From: Thermothielavioides terrestris NRRL 8126
Taxonomy: Eukaryota > Ascomycota > Sordariomycetes > Sordariales > Chaetomiaceae
Length of the DNA stretch: 64,000 nt
Direction of reading: 5' to 3'
Assembly (NCBI RefSeq): GCF_000226115.1
Contig: NC_016457.1
Span: forward strand, 4,898,001 to 4,962,000
Below, in pieces: positions 39,312 through 51,846 of this stretch. Each line of letters opens with the position of its first letter. Within the stretch, counting starts at the first letter, position 1. Below the pieces are notes generated by a model. That model had not been told where the DNA came from and made no database searches. It saw nothing but the letters and a program-made list of their open reading frames with translations. A program made the position numbers and the translations under genes.

Positions 39312-42300
39312 GAGTAGTATATAGGACTTCTATAAAATGAAATAAAAAACCGCTTTACCTATATAATTATTAAGGAAATTAAGGGCAGTCTCGCCTTCTT
39401 CTATCTTTACCTAGTCAAGGATTCTTTTAGGACTCTTCGTTAATCTTTGAAATTGCTCCTAAGTAGATAGTTATATTAGAGATAGTAGGCGATTCTACTA
39501 GGCAATCTTCTTAAAGACAATGTATATCTAGACTATCTTCTTCTCTATAATCAGATTAGTAGTAATTAGGTTACTATCGTAATAATCGAAGGTTAGGGCA
39601 ATATCCTTAATAAACAGTATACTAAAGATTGCTTTATAGCTATTAGTAATGTCCTTAGTTATAAAGAAGTAAAGGTTGATACCAACTCCTCTTAGATATA
39701 GAGTGACCTAAATCTTCCTAATAAATGGTACTAAGTTGTAAAGACCCTTTAAAATAACCTTAGTAGGCTAGTATAGTATTATATACTTTTCGATAATATT
39801 TATTGAGATATAGTTGTACTCTAAACCAAAGTCGATTAAGGCAAGGTACTTATTATAATAGCCCTTTTTAAACTAGATATATAGAGTAGGAAGAGACTAT
39901 ACTCTTATCATTGTACTAAGTTCTATACGCTATAAGACTAAAAGCGTTGAGATAGACTTCTAGAGCAAAGTATAGATATAATCGTCAACATCTCTAGGTA
40001 GACCTTTATAAATCTAATACTCCTAAAGGCTTCCTATATAGATGCCCTATACGCTATCCTTAGTAACTCTAAAGATTGCTAGAACCGTCTTAGTCTAACT
40101 AGAGGAAGAGTCGTTAAATATATTTATATTAGTGTATAAAGCCTATATATAGACCTTTATATCTTTTAGTATAGTAGTTAGTCTATTAGGCTTAGGAATA
40201 CTAGACCCTTTATAGTCAATGACCTCAACGTCGGTAGAAATACCCTATAGATATACGATTAGAGCGTCCTTATATTTAGGTAAGATATAGACTAAGTTAT
40301 CAAAGGTTAGACTAGTCTTCGCCTTCATTATAGTATAGATCGTATCCTTTATATATAGAGGCAATATAGTAACCTTCAATATAGGCGGCTTAGACTATAG
40401 CTCCTCTTTCTTTATATAATTCGCTATAGCTAGGTTCTTAAAAATAGTTATATAAGGAGGCTCCACTAAAGGTATAGGAGTACTACCTATTTAGAAGTCA
40501 TCTTCCCTTTTGTCCTTAGTGAACTGACGCTTAGTAGGCGATATACTTTGAAGTATAGTCTCTACTTCCTCGTCTACTTCCTCTTTAGCTTCCCCTTTAG
40601 TCTAGTTAGAGAGAGAAAGAGGCAATTAGTAGAATTCGTCAACCTTCAATATAAGCTATAGAACAATCTTCTAAGTTAAGATACGACCTCCCTCTAATAG
40701 AACTATATAAAACGACAACTGATTAGACACTATATAATAGAAGGCGAAGATAAGCTTAGACTCCCCTTTATATATAAGACGATTGATCGTCGTCTAGATA
40801 GTTATAGGCTCCTAATATAGTTTAGGCTACTAAAGGTAGTGCTTATTTAGTACTAGGGATATATTTAGCTTAAATAGACGACTATTTAGACGTTTATACT
40901 TATAATAGTACGCCTAGTATATAGGGTAGCTATTATACTATAGGCAATAGACTATATATACGAGAATAAGTTAGCTAATCTTGCTAACCTCTTATACGTT
41001 GTTAATATCTGCCTTTATAAAGGTGATCGTCTTGACTAGTGTATAGCCCTTTTTACTCCTATTGCTAAGGCAATAGTCTATACCCTTATAATATATTAGA
41101 CCTATAGCTATAGCTTTTATAGCTTCTATATACTCGAGGACTATATAGTTAAAGTCACTATAATAGTAGCAATAGCTAGAGCTTATAGGTCTACTATAGC
41201 TAGGAGGACGACTATTAATATGTAGGCTAGTAATAAAGCTAATACGTCTCTCCTATAAGCGGCTCCACTATTAGAAATATATCTAGAGAACCTCGATCTC
41301 GTCAAAAGTAGGATTGATTCTATATAAATAGAGGGCCTTGATCTTCTACTTAAACTGCTTAGCGATCTTCTACTTCTAGATATATAGATGCTAGAGCTAA
41401 TTAGCTAGATCGTCGATATCGTCGAGCGTAGATATAAGAGCTTTCTTCGGCTCCTCCTCTTCCTACTTCTATAGCTTAAGGGTCGTCTTAATAATAGATA
41501 TAGCTAAAGGCGAGTAGTACTTCTATAGATCGATCTTACGCTTATAGGTCTTAAGAAAGAGGTCTCCTATATTAAGACCCTTCTAAAGAGTATCCTAAAC
41601 GAACTTAAAGAAGTCTACCTACTTCGTAGTATAGATAGAGTCTTTGTTGTCCTTCTTTAGAGTATACCAACGGTCTTTAAAAGCTATCTAGATCTACTAA
41701 TTAAACGTATACTATATAGTTAGAACGATTATATACTATAGCTCTTTACGAACTTTAGTAGGGGCGATAGTATATATATAGTCGATCAACTTAAAGTAGT
41801 TGTAGATAACTTTGTCGACTAGCTAGTATTTCCCTTCGATTAGATTACAAAGGTAACTTCCGTCTCTATACTACTTAGGATCGTTGCCTTTCTAGCACTT
41901 TAGGAACTTAGCTTTAAAAGCTACCTAGGTCTCTTAGTCCTTTTTCTCTTAGTAATAAATAATAAGCCGGATCGTAGTATTGTACTAAAGCTCGAATAGA
42001 TATATATAGGTCTTATTATTAGTAACCTAATAAGCTTTATACATCTCTTCGAAGGTCTTGATCCAACGTATAGCATTTTGACTAGAGAAGTGGCCCTAAA
42101 GGCTAGCTTTTACCGAGGTTGGAAAGGTCGTACTAAGCATAGTAGTAAGAACGTACTTAGTTATCTTCTTTAGAGCTTTAGCTTCGGAGAGACTAGAAGG
42201 TATTACTATAGATACCTCTATATAGACAAGCGAAGTAGAGGTATCTAACGAAGATAGAAGGGGTGTCTATACTACTTTAGCTAAGTCTTCTTCGCTTAGT

Positions 42301-43295
42301 ATACTTTAGAAAGGCTATAAGACAGATACGTCCTTAGACTCTCCCTTAGAAATTAGTATTAAGATTAATAGTATTATAGAGGTCGATGGAATTCCTAGAG
42401 CTTCTATAGACAATATATATATATATTACTAGAGTCTAGTCATTAGATACTTAGCTATCGTCTTCGAAAAAGGCAACGACTATATCGATAGACTATAAAA
42501 AGATTGATATATATACTTCTATAGGAATGTCGACTCCTTTAACATCTATCCAAAGGAAGAAAACTTCTTAAGAAGCTAGGTTCCTTCGGAATATATAGTC
42601 TAAACGCTTTAAAGGATAACTATAGGTTCCTTGTAGATCACCTAGATACCCCTAGCAACTAATATACTAGACTTAACTAGTATAATAGCGATAAGAGTAT
42701 AGCTCTTAAGAAGAAAAGTAAAAGTCTATGCTAAGACTTTATATCTAATATAAAACAGTGTTAGATATACTATTAGAAGGAGCTAAGTGTTGTAAAGGTA
42801 TAGTCTTAAGCTTAGAAGCTCGCGAATAGCTACTATGTTTAACTACTTTTATAACTAGTTCGGCTAAACTAGGGAAGAAAATGATAATCAATGAAAATTC
42901 TACCTCTATCTCTACTTAGGAGGATAGAACTATCGTCTTTCGATTAGGTTAGCGTTTTATAACCACTATATCGACGATAACGAAGCCTTAATAGGTCTTC
43001 GAAACGTTGGGGATAATAAAATATCTTTTCAATGCCCTATACCGTCTAGGCAAAGGAAGGTCTCCTAGGACAAGGTCTTAATAAACCCTTAGAACGTATA
43101 TACCTCAATAGGTTTCTACACCTCCTAGAGATACTAGTATCAGTATACTAGAGCCTCAATAAGTCGACTATATCGTCGTTATATAGCTATTAATATAGCA
43201 TTGTATAGTTCTACGATCTTAGAAGACTTCGTGGTCTATACTATCCTATTTAGATATAGAGCTAAGCTCCTCCCTGATTAAGCCCCTATTTAAAA
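39312..43295 (-). mobile_element. Gypsy-1, right part: protease and Gag region (RIP-destroyed)
   Basis: The minus strand carries an aspartyl-protease-like segment LIDFGLEYNYI at about 39805-39840, where the canonical motif is D-S/T-G. A zinc-knuckle-like cysteine segment lies near 41140-41190, then a long decayed Gag region to about 42450 and a leader to the LTR at 43296. Order and strand continue those of the RT-RNase H-integrase part at 6560-10026, so the 29-kb block between them interrupts a single element between protease and RT. Confidence 0.65.
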
Positions 43296-43787
43296 TGGTG
43301 TAGAACCTCTATACTAACCTACTCTACTATATCTAGGATCAAGTATACGAGATAGCTCTTAAAGGAATACAATATACCTCTAGACAGATAAAGATAGTGT
43401 ATATCGAGTAGTAGGAAGGATGTCTCCTAAAAGGAAGATATATAGCTTAGGTACATTTAGTAGAATATAATAGAAAGATAAAAGACAATAAGAATGTAGT
43501 CAGAGCTCAATAGCTCGAATACCTATCGTCTAGACAAAGGTAGAACAACAAAAGGAGAGGCTCAACAGCCTTCCTAGAAGAAGGAGGACCACCAACGTAG
43601 TGTCAACGAACGTATATTGACAATTGCTTAATGTCTTACTTGATGATAAAGAAGATAGGCTTAGCCTACTTAAATATATATAATCAGAGGGCTAGACCCC
43701 TTGACAACGAATACAATGCTCTGAGACAAATAGAAAAGTAGAAAAACTAGGTCCCCCTATATCTAGGTAGTCTATCACCCTAATCTA
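43296..43787 (-). repeat. right LTR (5' LTR) of minus-strand Gypsy-1
   Basis: 492 bp, TGGTG...CCCTAATCTA, same orientation and length as 1374-1865, with scattered transitions between the two. Gag-side sequence lies to its left, as expected for a minus-strand 5' LTR. Flanking bases to the right (TTATA) do not match those left of 1374. Confidence 0.7.
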
Positions 43788-46165
43788 TTATATAAGCTAC
43801 CGTTAGTCGATATATATTTACACTATATTCGCAACTCGAAATAATCTACTATATATTCTTATAGTACCTATATCAACGACAGAGGCGACTATATAGTCGA
43901 TTCTCTTAGCTTACTAACGTTATCGAGTAGCGAAGCACTTAAGTACAATTGTATCGATATTATAGAGGGAGATACCTAACTAGCCTTCGTTGTTTATAAG
44001 ATACCTCCCTATATAAGAAAGACGCCTACTAAAGGCTATACTACCAATACCTAGAAGAGGGAGAGCGCCTAACTTATAGCTAAGTAAATGGGAGAAGTAA
44101 AGAAAATCAACAATATACCTAGCGTTCCCTTATATACCCTAGGAGCTTCTATATCCTACTAGGCTATTACTAAAGACGTCGCTACTAGAACTATTTACGA
44201 CAACGAAATGATAGCTACTAAAGAAGCTAATATAGCCAAAGTAATCTAAAATAGCTTGGAGACTGTTTATAAAGAGCGATAGTAGAATGTTACTATAGAC
44301 CCTATCGTAGTGTCTAACAACAAATAGAAAGTCTATAAGGACTATAACGAAGCGCTAGACAACGACGCTATATAAAAGCACTTAGGAACTCTCCTAACTT
44401 ATAAGTATATAGAAGGGGAGTAGCCCCTACAATGTACATTAGGGATCAAGTATCTAGAAACTAGCAACGTCACTTCCACTAGTGTATAGCGCTAGGAAGT
44501 CTAGTAAGCTCTATATATCGTGTTAAAAGACGAGGCTACTACAATTGACGACGACCTAGACGTCTCTAACGACGATAGTGCTAATTATACTAGTAATAAG
44601 GAGGATATAGCGACTAAGCTATATTATATCCTAGAGCTTTAGAAAACTTGTATATTGTATAGGTACTCTCGATGCCTAACTAGAGCTACGAACAAGTATA
44701 TCATTACTATAAGCGAAGCACTTACTTGTATATATATAGATTTTAGTTACAATGACGAATATATAGCTAAGCTAGCGACGTAATTCACTAGGTTCCACTG
44801 TATAATCCTAAAGAAGGATTTTGATAATAAGCCTACTAGCTTCGTATATAACCTATACGTTTAGAGGATCAAAGGTACGATTAAAAGAGCTCTTAAAGAG
44901 TTCTAAAAGATAGGTATAGTTATAGTAAGCTGTATACCGACTACAATAGAAATCTTTATATTACATTATATCTCGCCTAAGGGCGAAGGCAACCCTTCTA
45001 TAAATATAATATTAGCAAAGCTTGGACTAGCCTATTATAACAACGCCTAAGCTATAGATATAGCGAACAGTACTAGCTATATAGTCACTACGAACAATAA
45101 CGCTATTAAATCTCTATAAACGGATATAAAAGCTATATAAGCGTTAACTAAGAATCTACTCTAATTTGCCTAGAAGTACTAAGTCTATATTAAGGAAGTC
45201 GAAAAAACTATAGTAAAATTAGCAAAGCTCATTAGTATATTAGAAGTAAATAGTAAAGCTAGTAACCTAGATCCTAGTAGTCTTACCTTTTAGAGCAACT
45301 TTAATAATATATACTATCACTAAATAGTAAAGATTAGCGACCTATAGCTAATATATAATAAGACTATAATGGATTTTCGTTATAAGAACAACGCCTTTCT
45401 AAAGAAAATCGACCTTGCTACCTAAACGACAGTGAACCTATATAACGGCATCTATATAGGACTAGTATAGCGTATATAGGACGTTGAGCGCTACTTAGTA
45501 GCTATCGAATACTGAACTACTACAATAGATTCGTCTATTGCGAAGGCAAACGTTGCGAAGTAGGCTACTATAGCTATCTAAACCGTCGGACGCTAAGAGT
45601 TAGCGCCTAAGGTTAGCTATACTACAACTATAACGACTATACACTCTACTAAGACTATATAGCTACCTACTTAGAAAACGCCTACTAAGACACCTATCGC
45701 TAAAGCTATACTACTAGTTATACCGACGACATTAGCTAAGACACTATAAAGCTAGCGCAATGAAAGCACCTATTTAACGTTGGGAGTTAAAATGGCTAAA
45801 GTCACCGCTACTAAGCGCTAGCGTAAAGTAACTATTGACAACAAGGTATAGGAGACGCTAATACGCCCTCTTAAGAAGTTTAAGAAGACGCTCGCTTCTA
45901 CTAAACGTAAGGCGGCAACAAAGGTATCTAAGGTCGGAAGAGACGACCCTTATACTAGTAATAGTATAGTTAATCTTAATAAGTAGAACAAATAAATAGA
46001 CGTATTACAATAGAGGATTTTACTATAGGACGAGATAATAAATATAAAACCTATATAGGGTATAATATAGATTAGTTTCTTTTCCTTCTATATACTCCTT
46101 TATCCTATATTGAGTTCTATAATAATAGCGAGGACACTATCTTTTTCTTCTTGTCCCTAGGCACT
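43788..46165 (+). pseudogene. decayed plus-strand ORF, unidentified
   Basis: The plus strand reads as a protein-like frame from about 43900 to 45990, broken mostly by stops at former Q codons (for example NEMIATKEANIAKVI near 44200). The last 200 bp encode lysine-rich text (RPLKKFKKTLASTKRKA), resembling a nuclear localisation segment. It could be a retroelement Gag-like protein, but no zinc knuckle or catalytic motif was recognised. Confidence 0.4.
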
Positions 46166-46415
46166 TGTTATACGCAACTGTGACAAGGGCACCTATAACC
46201 GCACTGCGGTTAAGGGTGACGAGCGTTCCCTTAAAAAAGGGGAACTTCACCTAGAACCCCTTCGTAGGAAGATAGACTATATCAATATACTTTTGTAATA
46301 TATACTAGTGTTTAGGAGTATCGCCTTATTAGCTGACGAGGCTAAGAGGCATTGATCTTTCTTACCCTTATACGTTTACCGCTAGATGGTCACCGAGCAC
46401 TATCAGCGTATAACA
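46166..46415. repeat. candidate decayed LTR sharing ends with the solo LTR at 57979
   Basis: It starts TGTTATACGCAACTGTG and ends GCGTATAACA. The first 10 and last 8 bases equal those of the clean solo LTR at 57979-58260. The interior is less TA-rich than its surroundings but not alignable by eye. No matching target duplication is visible (GCACT left, ATAAT right). Confidence 0.45.
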
Positions 46416-47034
46416 ATAATCTATCTAGTCGAATATTATAGAGAAGGCTATCTACGAGGATAAACAGAAGGCTAAGCTAAGAAAAAACCTTGCTACTGCT
46501 CTTAGTAGCCAATTCGACAGTAAGATCTTTGATAATAGCGGTGTACTTAGCGTTATAAGAGTATATAGCTGTAAATCGAGCTTAGAGGTCGTTATCTAGC
46601 TTCGCTTCTATAAAGGTGAACTAGATATTGTTAAGCACTATATCATCGTTACTAGAGCCCTTTCTATAGCTCGGATTATCCTATAAAGCCTTTAGACGGC
46701 TAAGTACGTTAGGCACTAGGTTTAGGTGGCCTAGAAGGTGATAAATCTCTAAGTTATATTGTAAGAGATAAATAGAGGCGTTAATAAGCCTATAATTAGC
46801 TTGCTCGGTAGATAATATATCTAAAATAGTCTAGTTGACAATGCCTTTTATAGAGGCGTAATCTGTAAGGACGACGATAGGCTTATATAATAAGTAGATC
46901 ATAGTATATAGTTTCTTAACTATCTAAACAAGGTAGGCGACTTCCTATTTAGAGGGTCTATACTAGAGTTCTTCCTTAGTAAAGTATCAGCTTAAGAATA
47001 TAATAGGCTAAATATACCTTTAGAGAGCTTCTTT
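46416..47034 (-). mobile_element. Gypsy-2, distal RNase H region (RIP-destroyed), separated from the rest by a LINE
   Basis: The minus strand reads as the second half of a Gypsy RNase H/connection: PIVVLTDYASIKGIVN at about 46830-46880, then a tail with NLEIYHLLGHLNLVPNVLS at about 46690-46750. The first half of the same domain is at 51847-52150 on the same strand. A LINE copy lies exactly between, so it inserted into Gypsy-2. Confidence 0.65.
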
Positions 47035-50000
47035 AGTAGTTATATTCGAGGAGGATCGCTAGGCGTAGTTCGTTAACAAAGACAATAAAGCGTAGGTCAC
47101 TACTATATTTAGAGCGACTATAGTACTTAAACGCTATACCTTTATAGTACTAGCGAAAGGCGTATAGCTAGCTACTTTAACAAAGTATAAAGACAACCTT
47201 AGCCGCTTAGTAGTAGATCTAGCAAGAGAGAATAAGGTCTAGATTATATATATAAGGCTATATACGCTATAAAGTAGTATCGAAGGCGATTAGAGGCTAT
47301 AGACGATATATATATTGGTTAAGCTTTATATAATTAAGGAAGCTATAAGGCTTATTAATTAGAGTATTCTACTCGACTATATAGTCTACCCTTATAAACG
47401 CTTCGAAGGCGCTATATATATAATTCTATACTTCAAATATAGGAAATAGGAGTATAAAGCGATATTCTATAAAGAGGAAGAGGTACACTATCTAGTATAT
47501 ACCTATATAGTATATAGCGATAGCAATACTATAAGGGAATAAGAAGCGTAATACCTAGTAAAGACTAACCTAGCTAGGCACTAGCTAAAGTACATTAACT
47601 ATAGGGGTACCTATATAGCCTTCAATATAAGCTACAAGGTTATATAGAAGTAGTATAAACGTATAAGGGAGTAGTTCCTTAACTGCCTACTTACATTCTA
47701 TATACCTTAGCCTTAGGCAATAACAATGATAGAGGCGAATATATAGCGTAGAAGCTAGGAAGACAAGTTAAGGAAGTAGCGCTTAAAGAAATGCTCTACT
47801 AAAGTAGGCTAGCCTACCGATATTTAGAGAGTAGGGCACTCTAATAGTATAGACCTATTCTAGTTTAAAATACTCTTATAAACGTTCTAGAGAGCTAGGG
47901 CGTAGAATAGGAGTACTACTTATATAGCGCCCCTATATAATATAAGTATAGAGCTAGCTTTATAGCCTAACATAGTTATAACTAAGGGCCTCTACTCTAT
48001 ACCAAGTATATAGCTATAACGTTAAGGCTACTCTACTAGAATATCGATAATAGTAGGTACCGCCTTAACTAGGTGCTAGAGGGGAGAGAAAAGTTCGACC
48101 TAGTAGCAATTTAAAAGCTATTGATCCGTCTAACTATGACCTCGCCTACCTTACCCTATAGGCGAGGTAGGCAGTATAAAATAATATATAGTACTAGTAG
48201 GGCAACGCTATATATAAGTAAATGCCTCGACTATACAACGTAGTCTACCGAAGCTAGGGAAGACTAGGTAGTAGTAACGTTTAAGAAGGAGAGGTTAGAC
48301 CCTTTTACAGTATAGTCTATCTACTCGTCTAACTAGGAGCTAGGGTAGCGATCGCTACTCTATGCCCTAGTAGATCGGAAGCGAAGAGGGTACAATATAC
48401 TTATAGGCGACTTCAATGTCTACTATCTAATATAGGACAAATATAATAGAACCTTCTAATTGGCAGGTATACTACTCTAGATTATAGTAGAATAGAAGCT
48501 CGAGCTCTATATACCTTATAGTATATTTACCTAGGTTTAGCAAAGTAATAGAGATAGTATAATCGACTATATCTAGGCAATATAGGGCAGTAGTATCTAG
48601 TAGCTAGGGCCGCTCAACTTAATAGGCTTAGACTATATACCCTAAGTAGCTAAAGTGCTACTAGGGGGAAGTAGTAGTAGAGCTACTACGCTACTAGGCT
48701 ATAGCTAGGCGCTATTAGATTGTAAAAAGTATAAGGCTAAAGTATAGTTCTTTACTTTATTAAGAGAGGTCAATATAGTAGAGTAGCTCAAAGATATAGT
48801 AGATACCCTAATATATAAGTTAACTAGTATTATAGACGTAGTAGCACTATACTAGAAGCTTAATCGGGGATCCTATATACTATAGTAGAACCTCAAAGTT
48901 GATAAGGCGATATAGGAAGCGAGGAGGGCTAAATATATCTAGCGATCAAGCTGTATAGCAAGCTCCTAAGTATACTACTATAAAGTAGTATAGTGGTTTA
49001 AGCGCTATACTAAACGGTTGTAGACACTATATTAGCGCTACTCTCTTGCTAGAGCGTCGAAAGAGTAGAAGCTAATATAGGATATTAAGAGGTAGGTATA
49101 GCTTCGAAGCTATTAACGCCTTAAACCTCCAGCGTTGTTAGCGCTTTAGCTAGGGCCTAGCGAGCCCTAGAGCATAGTAATATACATCTAGAAGGCTAAA
49201 GCGCTAGTAGAGCACTTCTTTCCTATACTATAGGTATAGTACAACAGTATCCCTAACTAGGACTAGCCTAAAGGGTCTTTTTACAATATTATACTTATCA
49301 ACTAGGAGGTCTATAGTATTGAAATTATAAAGATTATAAGCTATATAGAATTAAACAAAGCGCTTAGCAAAGACCTTTTTACTAATAAATTCTTTAAGGC
49401 TTATAATAAGGAGAGTAAACTATTAAAGGTACTTATAGCGATTATATATATTTATTTTAAGCTAGAGCACTTCCTATATAGATTCTATACTATATAAGTA
49501 GTTGTCCTTAGGAAGCTAGAGGAGTCTCTAGAACAGCTAACAGAGGTAGAGATATACCGCCTAATATTGCTACTTAGTATAGTAGGTAAAATTATTAAAG
49601 TAGCTATTGTAGACTAGGTAATATATATAGCTAAGGTGTATAAGCTACTCTTAGAGATATAGATAGGCTTCTAATAGTATAGGTCTATAAAGATAGTAAT
49701 CTAAGTAGTAACTAATATAGTGAAGACAGTATAGGCGTATAGCGTCTACGTTTCGTTATTGTAGCTAGACTTAAAAGGCGCTTTCGACTAGGTCGATTAG
49801 ATCTAGCTACTATATATACTCTAGGAGTTAGGCTTCGAGAAGAAGCTAATTATACTTTTAAAGAGCTACTTCGAGGATTATATAGCGTGCCTATAGTGCA
49901 ATAGGATTATAGCTAAGCTAACGACCTTATAGCAAAGTATACTATAGAGCTCGCTGCTATTACTAGTGCTATTTATCCTTTTTAGTATCCTCCTATTCTA

Positions 50001-51846
50001 CGCCCTCGAGGTATATACTAGGCTCCTAACAGTTAGGTATATAAATGATACCAACCTCCTTATATTTGGATAGGATATACTAATATACTACTATACATTA
50101 GAGAGGGGGTTTACTAAGTATAAAAAATAGGCTATAGAACAAGGGATATAGTTCGAGCCAACGAAGAGTAAGCTTATCTACTTTACAAGGGTATAGTGGC
50201 TATATATAGAGGTCGTTAATATCTTTAGCGAAGGTTAGCTAGGGCTTATACCTATAGAGTTAGCGAGGTTCCTAGGTATATAGCTAGACTATAAGCTCTT
50301 GTTTCAAATGTATAAGAAAGCGGTTAAAGCTAAGATAGCTATATAGAAGTTTACCCTTATAAGACTTATAGTAAAGATATATAGAATACGTATTATATAA
50401 GCTTAGGAGATCTATATAAAGGTCATTAGAAGCATCCTTTTATATAGGGTAGTAGCGTAGTATACTTTGACACTAGTTGGAAGGACCTCCTATAGGATTA
50501 TATATAGCTTTAGCGCAATGTAGTTAGGCTACCTCTAGGTAGTTGCTAGCGTATATAAGGCTATACTAGTCTATAACCTAAAGAGTAAGACCTAGGTGCC
50601 CCCTATTGACCTATACCTTAACTACTAGGCGGTATATATCGAATAGAGGCTCTAGAAAACTAGGTTTATATAGCTTCTATACAATGTCTATACAAAGGTA
50701 GTGTCAAAGTTAAAGAAGTAGCGTTGTATATACTATACCCTAGTAATGGGACTAGCTACAAGGGAGTCTTCTATAGAGTAGAGGTAGCTATAGGCTAAGG
50801 ACTAGCTCCTTATATACTGCCTAGCAATAGCAGTAAAGGCGTAGGATAAGAGCAACGAGGACGATAATTAGAGGCCTTAGAAACTATAGTTATATATCGA
50901 CGTAGACGTGGCTATAGTAGAGGAGTAGAAGGTATATAGAGAGATATAAATATACTATATAGACGCTAGGAGGTTAGAGAGGGTATACTATAGAGAAGTA
51001 GTAGACCTATATAACTTAGAGCCTTCTACCTAAGTACTATAGGTATATAAGGATCTTAGTAAGGTATAGAGCTCCCTCCTTATATAGGCGTATACTAGAA
51101 CTATTGGCCTTAGGCAATTCTTATTCTAGAAAGGGGTACTAGATATATCTATATTACTCTGCCATTGTAGTAAAGTACTTAAGACTGTCGCCTACTTTAC
51201 AATATACTATAAAGACCTTATAGTTGCTATAGGAAGGCCCTATATCTAAGACCAATATATGCTATTTACACTATTTAGGAGTAGGAAAGGCGCCTAAAGG
51301 ATTATAGGATAGCTAATATACACTAGGCGCCTATAGGAATACTAGCTAGCGCTCGAATTGAACGTCGAAGGCGAGGCAAAATATAAAGGAGCGGTAGAGA
51401 GCGCTATAGGTATATAGTAGGAGTATAGTAGCTAGGATAGCGCGGTAGAGGAGCCTTTGGCGGCTAGCTATAAGAACTTAAGGGCGGGCGAGAGGCGTAA
51501 AAAGAGGAGGAAAAGGCGTAGGAAGGTCGGCCTCTAGCCGCTCCTCGCGAGCATATAGCGCGCCTAGCGGCTATAGCACCTACACTAAGAGCGTATCGTA
51601 TATATAAGTAGTATATAACGGGCTGTATAAGCCGCTATATCTCCGTCGCTACTAGGCTAGAAAGGTGAGTTCTAGCGAGTTGGAGAGAGGGAATTAGGGA
51701 GGCCCGCCCTATGTAGCGGGAACGCAGTGTAGGCGTTGTACGTAAGTGGTGTATATAGAGGTAGAGAGACCGCTTGCCCTTAGTAGCGAGGCACTAAGTG
51801 CCTCTTCGGTGTAAGATTAATAATAATAATAATAATAATATAATAG
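47035..51846 (+). mobile_element. LINE (Tad1-like) retrotransposon, 5'-truncated copy, RIP-destroyed
   Basis: The plus strand shows the ORF2 order of a non-LTR element: an apurinic-type endonuclease with LIGDFNVYY at about 48400-48425, reverse transcriptase motif LDLKGAFD at about 49765-49790, the catalytic RYINDTNLL at about 50034-50060, and a C-terminal cysteine/histidine finger (LCHCSKVLKTVAYF) at about 51150-51200. It ends in an (AAT)n tail at 51817-51846, typical of LINE target-primed insertion. Homology to the inverted copy at 57475-63480 begins near 47035, so the 5' part including ORF1 is missing. Confidence 0.75.

Noticed and set aside
31748..39316. matching target duplication directly around the complete Copia
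   Set aside because: Left flank TATTT and right flank GAGTA differ; shifting the LTR edges does not create a match.
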